Below are positions 45,375 to 57,507 of a stretch of 64,000 bases of DNA, one piece after another (the stretch's first letter is position 1; every line of letters starts with the position of its first letter). The stretch is from contig JAACJO010000029.1 in NCBI GenBank assembly GCA_013368445.1, positions 310,001 to 374,000 of the forward strand. The letters run 5' to 3'. Below the pieces are notes generated by a model. That model saw nothing but the letters and a program-made list of their open reading frames with translations. It made no database searches and was not told where the DNA came from. The position numbers and the translations under genes are program-made. Source of the stretch: Leucocoprinus leucothites (taxonomy: Eukaryota; Basidiomycota; Agaricomycetes; Agaricales; Agaricaceae).

Positions 45375-47364
45375 CTAGATATACCTCGAGTTCTCGTCAT
45401 ATCCAGCTCGGATCAATGCAATAGTTTCTTTGGAACGGGGTGTGATACGGCACTTGAAGGGTTCGGGATGACTGTTTCCATGAGTTATAAGAGTCCAATT
45501 GGGAATGGTGTACAGAAATCCCGGTCAACTCACGCAATGATCTCTTTCCCGAGGTACTCAAATTTCGGTGGGATAGGGGTTCCCATTTCATCCAATTCAG
45601 GGGCGATATTGAAACAAGCAAGGATACAAGCTGCGCTCAGCCAGAAACTTGCAAGTCCAAAGTCGATGCCGGGACAAATTCTTTGGCGTATGGGTAAGGT
45701 CAAACTCGCAGTGATGAACTTTGAAGAGTTACTTACCTCCGACCAAAACCAAATGTTGCATCTGTTTCAGGATCTAGAATATCCATGTCTGCCTTCAATT
45801 GACCTTCCGGCGTAAGGAAACGCGTTGGATCAAAATTGAATGGCTCTGGGAATACACTCTCATCGTGCATAATAGCCCTTCTCGAGGAAATAAGTCACCT
45901 GTAGTGTTGCAGGAAAGACATGTAGACTAACCAAGTATTGCCAAAGACAATTGATCCTTTCGGTATGAAATACCCTTTATATGAGTCGTCTTCTGTTGTC
46001 ATGTGCGGCAATCCAGCTGGTGCAACGGGGTTCCATCGGAGCAGCTCCTTTAAGACAGCACGGAGATAAGGCATGTTGGGTTTATCACTGAGCTCGGGAA
46101 GCCTGCCAGACCCGATGACGGAATCAACTTCGGCTTGCGCTTTCTCTTGGATATCGGGAAAGAGCAGAAGGACTGCGAAGAAATTCTTCACAGCTGTCAC
46201 TGAGGTGTCGGTGCCGCCTGTGTGACGGGATGTGCCATGAGGAATGTATTGGTTCAGAGAGAATGCAACGCGCACCTGCAGCGAATGTTGAGCTCACATT
46301 CTCAATGAGCAACTCTTTCTGCTCGTCCGCACCCGCCAAGCTTTCTAGGCATCTGGTCACAAACGATGGTTGAGTTGTACCTTCTGCCTATCAACTTAAT
46401 CAGCTCATGCTATTGGGAGTAAATCCTTCTTTGACCTACCATTCCTCTTTTAGAAGCTTCAAAAGGCTCATGAATATAACGTGCCACAATTTCACGCCCT
46501 ACACGAGCCTCTTTCTGAAACTGTGCTTCAGGGAACCACTCCGGAATGTGCTTCAGGAATGGAAAAATATCCACAGCATATTTGCCAGGAACACATGTAC
46601 TGGTCATGCAAGCCAATGCTTCATCAGCCAATGCAATCCAGGGGTCTTTTTCCCTTTGTGTTGGGAGACCATAGACAAGGGAGACGATACTCCCGCCAAT
46701 ACCGCTGTGTCGAGAAGATTTTTGAGAAGATCAAGGACCAGAAGTACAGTGGCTAAGGAGAACTTACTTGCGAATATGAGTGAAGAAATCATCAGGGGTA
46801 TTGAGCAGGTTGGGTAGGAGTGCCTTTCGCACGAACTCGGTGATGCAATTGTTGATCGGAGTCTTGCCTGGACCGGTAAAATACTTAACCACAAGTCTCC
46901 TTGCCTCTCGCCATTCATCGTTATAAGGCTGAAAAGCAAACAAGCGTTTGCAGTCCACCCTGTTCATAGTGAATAAAAAAACGTTAGGGAAAGGTAGGGT
47001 GAAACTTACAACTCGAATGACATCGTCTGATGGAAACGATCAGAGTATATATTTGAGCGCTTGCTTAGAAGGTCGTTACACGCTTTGAGTGAGCTGAGGA
47101 CGATTATTGGTTGACCCGCAGCGTCGACATAGATAATATCGGAATCTGTTTACGATTAGTCACGATGGTTTTTCCTCTAGGAATCAGCGGAGACAAACCT
47201 AGTTCCTTGGAATACTTGGTGAACTTTTTATACGCATGGCATCTAGGGATGTCGAGAAGGTTTCCAAGTAGCGGTAGATGTTTGGGACCAGGAGGATATC
47301 TTTTCTTTGATCGATTCCAGAATACAAGGGCAACAAGAACGAGTATTGCAAGCAGGACTTTCAT
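45375..47364 (-). CDS. Cytochrome P450 monooxygenase
   Basis: Heme monooxygenase of about 500 residues in nine exons. It has an N-terminal membrane anchor (MKVLLAILVLVALVFW) followed by the proline hinge RYPPGPKHLPLLGN. The oxygen-binding I-helix motif is AGGTDTS, the K-helix ExxR is KELLRW, and the heme-binding loop is FGFGRRICPG; the Cys ligand is intact. It resembles the large group of Agaricomycete P450s usually annotated as O-methylsterigmatocystin-oxidoreductase-like, but substrate cannot be read from sequence. The terpene synthase 2.3 kb away on the other strand is a plausible partner. A second copy starts at the right edge of the window. Confidence 0.9.
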
Positions 47365-49651
47365 CTTGAGCGGAAAATCCGACGATGGGTGAGTTTTCGA
47401 TGCTCAACAGTATATAAGCTCCATTATGTCCAACCAGGGGTACCGTGGAAACCCAGATTTGCAAGGGCGTCACCAGTTTGAGTGTACACAATGCAGATTG
47501 TTGGTTAGAGACCTGAATTCAGCCTGAGCTTTACGTTCGTGTGCATTTGTGGCGGAGTGGTGTTGCAATATGCTGCTGTATGATAGAGTCGCCGTGTCCA
47601 AATTCTGAGTGTCCGAATCCTGAGCGGCATTTATGGGCATACCAGTTCCTCCTCCGTTATTGTCAGGGTAACTTCCATTCCCAACATAACCTCTCCGTAA
47701 TCAGATGAACATGACCATTAGAAATTGATTGCGCAGGCTGGATACTGAAGGGATAAATCACCATAATGTTTGAGTTATGACGTAATGGAAATGCCGAGCA
47801 CTATGAAATCGGTGAAAAGTTGATGACCTAGACAACATCCCAATTCATTGAGGCTTTGATAACGTGATGTCAAAAGCTACGGATTCTTTGGTATTGAAAT
47901 GGTTTGTTCACACTTCATGTTTGCTCGCCGCCATGTGCTTTTGGAGATGCTGAAAAATGGAGGACGCCACTGCCCGCATCCTGCCAAAAGGGTAAGCCAC
48001 ATAACAATAGAAATCAAATTCATGGCTTGGTATCTATCATCTCGGGAATGCGCCTCAACGTTTCTCAGAATGAAGGTCAGTCTTTGGATGCGATATATAT
48101 TATTGCGAAGTCACTCTGGGAAAGCGAATCATGGATAGAACCCCAGACCGAAGGGCAGTAGCCTGACATGCATCAGGAAAAAAATAGATTCACAGTGTGA
48201 CGGTTCCCAGCCGACGGACAAACAAATCACCCACTGCCGCTTCCGTCACAAACCGCTGATTCACCTCAGTATCTTTTGCAAACCGTGTTCGCATCTTTCC
48301 GACCAACCTTCTCCTTCTCAACACCGGCTACTAGTAATCCAGGTCGACGACAGTGAATGAAACGGTAATCCATACCAAATGTAAACTCGAGACCTTCGAA
48401 CCCGGCGCATCCTCCAACTTGAATATTATCCTTGGCGGCGAATAACACTAACGATGAGCCTCTTCCAAATTAATCGTTAGCAATGCGTGGAAGTGATGGT
48501 GCTGGGTAGGAGGGGAGAAAGTGAGGGTGAAAAAAAGAATTGATCCAGATGAGTAGCCCAAATAACAATCAGCGGGATTGAAATCGTGTACTATGTGTAT
48601 TGTATTTCTGTCGTACAGTATCTGACTATTCTTTTTTTCATGGTCGAGTTCACTACTTGATCATAAAGATATTGAACCAGCCAAAGTACACTACCCGTAA
48701 CCTATGGCTCTTTGATAAAAAACACCCATCCACAGCCTCTTACCTCACCCCCTCGCTTCGTACCATTCGCAGCGACCGCTTCGGTACCCTCGGGTTGAAA
48801 CACTCCACTTCATACACCCAATGAACAATACCCCTTACTTAATTCATTAAAACCTTCTTGATTTCAATATCTCTCCCTCGATCGTCCGATCCCCGTCCTG
48901 GAGAATCGTCTGAACTTGATGATGAAGCGGATACTTGTTGAACAACCCCAGAGCTGCCATTCATACTGCTGAGAGAAGGTAACAGGGAGGCGAGCGAGAT
49001 TCAGCTTGATGATGAAAAAGGAAATTTGAAAGCAGAGTAAAAGAATAACAAAGCAGCTTGAAATGGACCAAAAGCAGGAGTCAAATAAATGCATAATGCA
49101 ATTAGAATTATCAGGCAGTGTGCTAGCTAGAGAGAGGAGAAAAAATGGGCATAAGTTGAGACAGAGATATGATATTGCAAATTCATACAAAGGGAATACA
49201 AGTACAGCATTCCATACAAATCACAGGTATATTGATATGACAATGAGACGACACAAGGATGAAGAATTGAACTTTAAAAAGGGGGAAGGAAAGCTTAAAC
49301 GAAGGAGAAATGGAGATGAACAGGCACAAAGGGGCGGGCGCTCTGAAGCCGTTTATGATCCAGGATCAAGGTAACGGGAGAGGCGATATGTTAGGGTCAA
49401 CCACTTGGCAATCTCTTAACACAGAATGTCCGCGTCCTACTGGACGTCGAGCCGAGTACTACTAGTTGACTGCCGACTCTGTGGCTGCACCAGTTTATGG
49501 TACATAAAGGATCCTCGACCTGGCTTGAGAGCCCAGGACCGCCTCTTCTACACTTGCTTAGTTAAGAAATGTTCCCACACAAAGTGAGTCTTGACTGCTC
49601 AGCTAGCTTGCACGAGAGGGCACCTGATATATAAGCACATAGGTTACCACC
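47365..49651. other. Intergenic between P450 and terpene synthase
   Basis: No gene supported. A short minus-strand frame at 48266-48448 (VGGCAGFEGLEFTFGMDYRF) looks protein-like and may be a remnant. A TATATAAG element lies about 20 bp before the terpene synthase start. Confidence 0.45.
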
Positions 49652-50672
49652 ATGTCCATCTCCATGAAGTCGCAAATTCAGGAAGTCCTTTCTCATTTCC
49701 TCAAGGAATGCGATATTAAATTCCCACGAGACGTCAAGCTAGATCAGTCCTACCGCGACGCATGTTACGCAGATGCTGTCCGCCGTGGCTTCGACCTCAC
49801 AGTTCACTCCAAGTCCCTTGACGTGGGCATCGCCATCGGTGATACCTCTTACCGCCACCTGGGGAACTACTCTACTCGTGTCTTCGTTGGAGTCTGGACT
49901 GGACTCATGGTCTATATTGATGACTGCTGTGAGGAATACGCGGACGGATTGAGCGAATTTTCGAGTAGATTGATGAGGCAAGAGAAGCAGATGTATCCTG
50001 TGTTGGATAAGGTTGTAGAGATGAATCGGGAGCTTGGGGAGCATTGGTCTACGATTTCAGTCAATATCATCCTTGGGTCCGAGTTGGACTTTTTCACGTC
50101 AACCATGATTGATAGTGCGATCGAAGGCATGGAGGTCAGCCGTATTCAGGTTTTGGCTATTTTTGGATGGTTGATGCTTATGTCACTTTTCTCCAGCTCA
50201 AATCTAAATTGGCGCCTGGATTCCCACAGTTCACTAGGCGCATGTCAGGCGAGTCAAGTGCATTCTGTGTCCAGGTATTTCCACCAGAGCTAGACATAAA
50301 GGCGTGGATTCAAGTGATTCCTGACTTGTGGCATTTTATCGACCATGCCAAGTGTGTTAACGTTCACCGTTGTTTCTACTTTACTCTCTATACTAATCCT
50401 CGTATCTCAACAGCGATCTTCTCTCATTTTACAAGGAAGAACTTGAAGGAGAATCTGTCAATTTCATCACAATGAGTGCAAATGAAAATGGAATTAGCAA
50501 GATAGAGGCTCTAAAACAGCTCGCTGACACTACAGCGGAATGCTATCAACGGGGTGTGCAGCTGCTGAAATCATGTCCCGAGGCGTTGAATGCATTCCAA
50601 AGTTTCTGCGTTGGTTTTTTCGCCTTCCATTCACTTTCTGTAAGATACAAGCTGAACGATCTTGATCTCTAA
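49652..50672 (+). CDS. Trichodiene-synthase-like sesquiterpene synthase
   Basis: Class I terpene cyclase expected to ionise farnesyl diphosphate. Exons 49652-50134, 50197-50351, 50414-50672 give 897 nt, 298 residues. The aspartate-rich motif is DDCCE (D90-D91-C-C-E94), and the second metal site is the NSE triad in NDLLSFYKE (N213, S217, E221). The overall similarity, including the spacing, is to the TRI5-like group of fungal cyclases rather than to the protoilludene/cubebol type. Length is slightly below that of classical trichodiene synthase. Product unknown. The nearby P450 is the only tailoring enzyme seen, so any pathway would be small. Confidence 0.88.
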
Positions 50673-51486
50673 TGATACATGTAGTATTGACTGAAGACCC
50701 ATGGGGGCTATAGTTGTTTTTCTAAGAGAAATGTAAATGATCTTTCCGTAGTGTAGGTGTAGGTCTTATTGTGCTGTGAATTTTAGTGATTACTTCTTCC
50801 CCTTGGTAACACAAATAGTCCAAACGTGGCTTGCTTGCAGGATTGTCATAAAGAAGGAATATAGCCCCCTGAGTTCCCCAAAGTCGTCAATTTAAGGAAT
50901 GTGAGGTAGCCACCATGACTGAAGCATCCTCCTTGTTGGCCTCATCGAAAAGTCAGGTGTACTGCAAAGCTGCGTAAATTGGGATATATATCGGGAAGGT
51001 ATGAGGTTTGTCCAGGAACCATAACTAGGATTCCGTGCGAAATTGGTGTTTTCCAAACATTGGTTTGGTTTTTAAACATGTGAGAATACCCCTTATCTGC
51101 TTCATGTTACTTCTCCCTGAATTGTAGGTTTATTTACCCTGCTTGCGAGAAGACATCAGTATTTATGGAATTTTAGCCTGCGGTGGCTGATGGAAAAAGG
51201 GAGGGAAGACGAAGGTAGCGTAAAACAATGATAACCGATGACATCAAATACTCAAACCATACTCATATGCGCGTGCTACTCTTGCCCGCCTCCATGCGGG
51301 GGGTGATATCATCTGCAATTCTCCATCCAAATGACGGGTGTCAGTGCTATCCAGTATATTCTACTATGGTAGACTCATTCTCTGTGTTCATTGAGTCTCT
51401 CACTTAGTACCTTTCCCCATTTAGTAGATATCCACAATATTGCACCTTCCTTTGATAGGTAGCTCGCTTTAAGTCATTGTAAAGCC
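50673..51486. other. Intergenic to retrotransposon insertion
   Basis: 3' flank of the terpene synthase. The last part may belong to the MFS gene that the retrotransposon split, but I could not identify coding sequence in it. Confidence 0.45.
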
Positions 51487-51491
51487 TAGAT
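51487..51491. repeat. Target-site duplication TAGAT (left)
   Basis: TAGAT directly abuts the left LTR and is repeated at 57894-57898 after the right LTR. Confidence 0.9.
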
Positions 51492-51877
51492 TGTCAAAGC
51501 AGCAACAGGGAGCGTAGCAGTGAAGGTAGACGATGTAGTTGAGACTCACTTTTACTAGGCAGTAACTGTTATGGGAGTTGTTGTGAAAGTAGTAGTTGCA
51601 ACTGAGAGTATAGAATTGACTGTCTAATATCGAAGAAAATACAAAGTATTTATACTAAAGTGTTCAAATAATTTCTACTATAAGGAGAGTATTACACCAT
51701 CGTTTCGAGGTGGTAAAGGGTACAAGTAAAACATATAGTAAAACATGTAGTAAAACATGTATAGTCCACATGAAGTATCGGTGTGTAAACATAGTGGTAT
51801 CTAATAATAGAATGCATATGTCATAATTGAGAGTGAACACGAACATAGCAGCGGGTAAACGCATATGTGATTCAACA
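51492..51877 (-). repeat. 3' LTR of the copia element (386 bp)
   Basis: Runs from TGTTGAATCAC to GCTTTGACA on the minus strand. It differs from the other LTR at about eleven positions by eye. Confidence 0.92.
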
Positions 51878-51890
51878 CTCCTCCTCACTC
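51878..51890 (-). other. Polypurine tract
   Basis: GAGTGAGGAGGAG on the minus strand, directly before the 3' LTR: the expected primer site for plus-strand synthesis. Confidence 0.7.
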
Positions 51891-51955
51891 GAAATGATGG
51901 GAGATGCATAATTGAGCAACTACGAAAGCGCTTTGTTTAAGTGGCTATTAAAGCG

Positions 51956-53764
51956 CTAAAGAAATTTGATACCTAAAGAATAAACAAATTTATTGAAGAG
52001 AATTGAACCGAGGTTTTTTGTCAGAATATTGGCAGGGTTGTTTGAACCTTTGATAAATTCTAACTCAATGGATCCTTCTTCAATGATATCTCGAATATAG
52101 TGGTATTGTATATCAATAGGCTTCGAGTGTTTTTCTTGAACAGGGTTTTCGCTCCAGAAGATAGATCCGATATTATCACCATAGAGAATCGGAGCAGGTA
52201 TTTTAAAACCTATCTCTTCGAGAAGTTGTCTAATCCACATTAACTGGTGGCTGCAATCAGATAGTGCCATATACTCAGCTTCAGTAGATGACAAAGCGAC
52301 AGTTTTCTGCTTGCGGCTAAGCCAGCTTACAGGTCCATGTGCTATTGTGACAAAATTACCTGTAACAGATCGTCGAGATTGTCCGTCTTGTGCCCAATCA
52401 CTATTGGAACAAGCAATGATAGCCTGATTAGAGGCTCCATCAAAAACAAGTCGATAATTGTGTGTTGATTGCAAATATTGCAGCACATGGAGTCCAGCCC
52501 AGAAGTGCGCATTAGAAGGGGCAGCAGATTGCTGGGAGAGTTTGACAACTGCAAAGGATATGTCAGGTCTTGATCCGATCATAAGATACATCAGTGATCT
52601 GACTAACTGTTGGTAATGAGTCCTAAACTTAGGATCTACCTTATCGACATAGGGTTCGAAAACGAATCTGGATGGCAGCGGTGTAAATTTCGCACCTTTA
52701 GGAATTTCAAACTTCTCAAGAACCTTATTGAGGTATTTCACTTGATCTATATAGAGTTTTCTCTCTTTTCGATTGCATGATATGTTCATGCCTAGGAACT
52801 CGGAAAGTTCACCTTGGTCACGACATTCCCAAGTAGTCATGAATTTTTGCTTCAACTCAGAGAGGAGCAGGGAATTCTTTTTACCCATAAAAAATACCTC
52901 ATCCATGTATACGACCGCAAAGACATGCTCGCCGGTCTTGGGATGTATGAAATGATAAACGCCAGCATCGGACTTACAGTGCTTAAATCCAAGTTTCAGC
53001 ATTGAAGAAGTGAGTGCTTTCCACCAGGATAAGCCAGCTTGTTTTAGACCATAGATTGCTTTGCGTAATCTCCAGACTTTCTTCTCATGGCCAGGAAGTT
53101 GGAATCCTTCTGGCTGTTCCATATAGATCTCTTCATCCAGATCACCATATAAATAGGCTGTTTTGACATCAACAGAGTGAAGGTCAAAGTCCTCAAGCGC
53201 TGCAATGCCAAGGAGTAGGCGCGCAGTCTCATATCGGACAACTGGAGAAAAGAGTTCATCAAAGTCAATTCCCTCGATTTGGGAGAATCCTTTCACAACA
53301 AGACGAGAGCGATATCGATTATCGGACTTGATGTTGTAAACCCATCTATTTTTAATAGCTCTCCTTCCTTTTGGGAGATCAACAAGCTCGTATACACCTC
53401 GCTTGTGAAGTGCATCTAATTCCTCAAGCATTGCTTTTTGCCATTTAGTTTGAGTATCGGTGTCTAAGTTCGCAATATCTCGAAACTGTTCAGGAACTGG
53501 CCCATTGGCACATTGTGCGAGAAGGAAATCAACTAATTTTACTCCCCCTTCCTTCACGAACTTCGCAAAATCGGTAGATGATGGTTTATTGTCGATACTA
53601 CTATCCAGGTGAGGGATATTCCAATTTCGTAATCTGTTCCGAGCTTCCTCATCGGAAATTGCTCCAGGAATAGGTTGATATTGAGCACAATTGCATGGTA
53701 AGTTAGGATTGAGTTCCCTATATCGTCGGATGACATCAAGAGGGTCGCTCCTATCACCATACAC
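51956..53764 (-). CDS. pol: Copia reverse transcriptase and RNase H
   Basis: 602-codon open frame, the C-terminal part of the polyprotein. The RT part has KNRWVYNIKSD, RLVVKGFSQ, DVKTAYLYGDLDEEIYMEQP and YGLKQAGLSWW. The catalytic box reads YMDE instead of the usual YVDD (the second Asp replaced by Glu). RNase H follows with LSSTEAEYMALSD and the C-terminal NILTKNL. The frame ends at FVYSLGIKFL shortly before the polypurine tract. It is translated only as part of a polyprotein, so the first Met is not a real start. Confidence 0.9.
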   Translation of the reverse strand: MYGDRSDPLDVIRRYRELNPNLPCNCAQYQPIPGAISDEEARNRLRNWNIPHLDSSIDNKPSSTDFAKFVKEGGVKLVDFLLAQCANGPVPEQFRDIANLDTDTQTKWQKAMLEELDALHKRGVYELVDLPKGRRAIKNRWVYNIKSDNRYRSRLVVKGFSQIEGIDFDELFSPVVRYETARLLLGIAALEDFDLHSVDVKTAYLYGDLDEEIYMEQPEGFQLPGHEKKVWRLRKAIYGLKQAGLSWWKALTSSMLKLGFKHCKSDAGVYHFIHPKTGEHVFAVVYMDEVFFMGKKNSLLLSELKQKFMTTWECRDQGELSEFLGMNISCNRKERKLYIDQVKYLNKVLEKFEIPKGAKFTPLPSRFVFEPYVDKVDPKFRTHYQQLVRSLMYLMIGSRPDISFAVVKLSQQSAAPSNAHFWAGLHVLQYLQSTHNYRLVFDGASNQAIIACSNSDWAQDGQSRRSVTGNFVTIAHGPVSWLSRKQKTVALSSTEAEYMALSDCSHQLMWIRQLLEEIGFKIPAPILYGDNIGSIFWSENPVQEKHSKPIDIQYHYIRDIIEEGSIELEFIKGSNNPANILTKNLGSILFNKFVYSLGIKFL

Positions 53765-55720
53765 ATTTCCTGGTCTGTTCAGAGGTTGAACATTTCGCCT
53801 AGGATGGCGATTTTCACATTCGGTGACCCAGCAGTCGAGCCATTCTAGTGCATCAAGATCGTTCTGGACCGAAGGTCATGGTGGCGGTACCTCGGGTGGA
53901 GATGGAGACCAAGCACATTTACGTGGACCAGGTTCCTGTTGTGAAAGTCTTAGAGGAGGAGGTAACTCAACTTCTTCTTCCTCTTCTTTTGGATCATGAT
54001 CATCAAGATCAGCGTAAGAGAGAGGTGGACTTAATGATCTAGGGTGTGGAGTAGCACAAGGTGAAGGCGCATGAGGCAGCTCTCCTCCTCAAGGTGTAGG
54101 CAGATGGTCTATATGTGGAACATTCAGAATAGTTGAGATTGGAGGAATCTCAGTGCAAGGCAGTTTGGGGTAAACTGCAGGTTTTTGATCTGGACATTTA
54201 GGGAACATCTTCTCATCAAAGATGACAGTCGGTGAGATAAACTCAGTGTTCCCTCGAGTATGGTGGAGAAAAATGTAATTCTTCTCCCAATCATATCCAA
54301 CGAAGATCATCAGTTCAGATTTCGCAGATAATTTATTCGGGTGCATTTCGTCTGGAAGGAACACATATGTAGCACAACCGAATACTCGTAGGTGACTGAT
54401 GTCAGGTTTATGTCCATGTACTAACTCGAATGGAGTTTTTCATTGGATGTGGTTCATCGATGTGCGATTGTAGATGTGGGTTGCAGTATTAATCGCGAAA
54501 TCCCACCATGAATCCGGAAGATATGTGTGAAGTCGCATGGCTTGTGCCTTCTCATGCAGTGTTCAGTTCAATCTCTCTGCTTGCCCGTTTTGTTGATGGA
54601 TGCGGGGCGCACTCAGTGTGAACTCAATTCCTTTCACCCTGAGATAATCTTGCAGGGTACCTGCTACGAATTCTCCTCCTCGATCAGATGTAAATCGACG
54701 AATTGATTTGCCAAATTGGTTCTGAACATAAGTTAGAAGCTCAACCATTCGGGGAGCTGCTTCAGCTTTTGATTGCAGAAGTACCACATGGGCAAATGAG
54801 GAGTAATTGTCCAATAAGGTCATAACCCATTTATACTTATGATAAGATATGATGGAGAGCTCAAAGAGATCACTGTGAACGTGTTCAAAAGCTTCTTTTG
54901 CCCAAATTGGGTTATCGTTAAAGGGTTTCTGGTGCATCTTCCCTTTCATGCAGCCTGGACAAGGGCGCAAATGATCGGGAATTGAAACCTGAGGTCCATT
55001 CAGTGTGGAGTCAGAAGTTTTGCTCAACACACGATTAGACAGATGTCCTAAGCATTGATGCCAGATATTATAGTCAGGATGCTGAGTGACGTGGCTCGAA
55101 GCATTCGAATGTACAATTCAACATCTTACTGTTTGTAGCGTAGGCTGCCACTCGGAACGAGGAGCCGCTGACAAAACGGCATTGCCTGACTCATCCCGAA
55201 AGATAGTACCATGTTTATCAGCCTCACTGCGCAACCCGGATTCCAGGAGTTGACCGGCAGACATGAGGTGATCGTGCATTCCCTTTACATAGAACACAGG
55301 GGACAATGAAGTCACCGCGGTGATCGTTTTTCCGTTATCATGGATCTCGTGTTCAATCAAGACAGTGCCTCAACCCAATATAGATAGGGGAGCGTTTTTG
55401 TTAGCTGTCTGAATTTCACCGAATTTCCCCATTTTGATTGTAGAAAAATCGTCTAAATAGGGTGTGAAATGTGCGGAGGCACCTGAATCAAGAATCCAAG
55501 AAGCAGCCCATGAAGGCGCTTTCTTTCCCTTACAGTGGCAACATAAAGTTTTCTCACACTTAGATAGATTTACACAGTGTGGCATGGAGGTCAAATCACA
55601 GTTTAACAAAAGCCCCACAGGGGCGACCAAAATAGTGCACAATACAAGACAGGTATATACGGGAGCCAGAGATGACGTAACTAGTCCGCAAAAATGTTCA
55701 GCGTGGCCAGGAGCACTCAC
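53765..55720 (-). pseudogene. Copia protease and integrase region with stop codons
   Basis: The protease site DSGASAHFTP lies near 55460. The integrase core shows Asp in HSDLFEL, Asp in TSDRGGEF and Glu in NGQAERLN, i.e. the DDE catalytic triad. It follows CPGCMKGKMHQKPF, the second half of the zinc-binding region. The C-terminal integrase part (HLRVFGCATYVFLP, KLSAKSELMIFVGYD) is readable. In-frame TGA stops follow AERLN and HIQ, another stop precedes GGEL, and more lie near 55100 and 55365. This stretch cannot give a continuous protein. Confidence 0.8.
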
Positions 55721-55791
55721 ATGGGAGCAGGCTCAAGTAGGGCGACAGGCCCTTTCTCGTCATGCTGTGGTGTCACTGTATCAGTGTTAAT

Positions 55792-57248
55792 CTAATTAGA
55801 GATAGAAGAAAAGACTTGCGTTGTCCACAACCCAGAGGTCCACCTGTCAGAATCCTCTCCCTTGGAGTCGGATTTGAGCATCGGATCAGCCGGAGGTGTT
55901 AATCTCAGTGACGGTGGACATTCGTCCATATCTCCTCCATAATAAGGAATTTCCTCAATAATGGAGCCCATTGTTTCGGCTTCGACTGCGAGGTCGACGA
56001 GCCTTTCATCCCAAATCTTCAGCACTTTATCCTTGGTAGCTTGCAAGCTTCTGCGACGATATCCCTCAGACTGAGTAGATTCGGAGATTCGCTCCTGAAG
56101 CCGCAGTGTATTCTTTCGCACTTCTGCAACAAGGTGGCGTGTGGATGTCGAAGGGCTTGCGTTAACCGGTTCTGCCAACGAGGTGATCCAGTTTGCAAGG
56201 AGAGGACGGTTAGTGATAGAGGGGGCAGTGAAACCAATGGCACTGGAAGTGCCATATTGAGGAGCAATGGTGGTGACTCCAGAGGAGTTGGAGGTGTCGG
56301 CATCAGTCGCAGCTTCATTAGCAGCACCCTTGCCTTTCTTGCCTCCTCTCTTACCGTGTTTTCCTTTTTTGCCATCTCCGCCGGGATTGCCAGATTGGTT
56401 GTTACCAGGCTTCTGGCCAGCGCCTTGATTAGGAGGCTGCTGCTGCTGTGGCTGCTGCTGGGGCTGTGATCAGAACAGCCCTTGTTGTCCTTGCCCCTGG
56501 CGTTGTTGATTGCGGGGTTCCAGTTCTGCTGCCATTGGCCGTTGGAGTAGCCGGCACAAGAAGCAGAAGCAGTCATCTTCTGGGACCAAGCAGCCTGGAT
56601 GGCGCTATGGACCAGATCCCATGTGAGCTGGGACATTTGCATTTGGTTTGCAAGGATAGACTGCACTAAGGTTTCCATCCCTTGTGGGACAGCACGAAGC
56701 AGAATCATGGCACGGATCACCTCAGGAAGTTGCGCAGTCGCGCCTTCGATCCGAGTGAATAAAGATTCAAGCTCAGCAATGGACTGAGCCAGATCCATGT
56801 TTCCGGGAAGAGACCAGGAGATGGCACGGATGAAGTCACCATAAACTGATGCAGGACCTTGGACACCATATAGACATTGGAGACCATCCCAAGTAGTGGC
56901 TGGATCTCCTTGGACAATTAAGTGGAGCATGGAATCTGGGACAGCTTGAATAAGCATGCCAATCGCAGATTGTTTAAGGAAGTTCCGGCGACGTTCTTCT
57001 TCGTCTCGATGCGCAATTGAGGCAGCAACCTCTGCAGCATTTGTGACGATATTGTCCTCACCTAGGACAGGAGAAACAATTGCAGGGAGATCAGGAATGA
57101 TTCCTTGTGTGACAGTCCAACCCGTAAGGGGGGTTCCAGGGGTCATGATCATAGAAAGATATCCCTGCATCCTCATGGACCAAAACTGGTAGTTCTGGGG
57201 GCCTTGAAGGACGGGAATGCGAGAAGCTCCATTGTTGATAGAAGACAT
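55792..57248 (-). pseudogene. gag: Copia gag region, frameshifted
   Basis: A start Met at 57248 (MSSINNGASRIPVLQGPQNY) opens a typical copia gag with DUF4219/UBN2-like features (NYQFWSMRMQGYL, TTWDGLQCLYG). Near 56480 the natural continuation, a Gln/Gly/Lys-rich basic tail, is in another frame and passes a TGA. The original frame runs on as unrelated sequence to 56019. The end of the second frame is at 55792. Confidence 0.75.
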
Positions 57249-57490
57249 TCTGAAAAGAAGTCGTCAGTCAACGTTGTTCATTAGAAGCAGCAGAGATGCG
57301 CTAATCGAGCAAGGTTTCAAACCCAAATCGCCTAAGGGCTAGGGTAAGACACAGAAATGAGAAGGGATGCTGGGCCCTTTACAAGGTACAGTGGTGGCAC
57401 TAGGAAGTGGCCTTCCCATAACAGGTCGATCTAGTCCTTCTCAGACATCAAGCACAGCGAGCTAGTCAGCTAATGCGATATCGAGCTGGC

Positions 57491-57507
57491 GATTGGGGCC
57501 CATAACC
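57491..57507 (-). other. Primer-binding site of the copia element
   Basis: GGTTATGGGCCCC directly follows the 5' LTR on the minus strand. It is complementary to the anticodon region (CCCATAACC) of initiator methionine tRNA, not to a tRNA 3' end. Drosophila copia is known to use a 5' half of that tRNA as primer. Confidence 0.65.
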
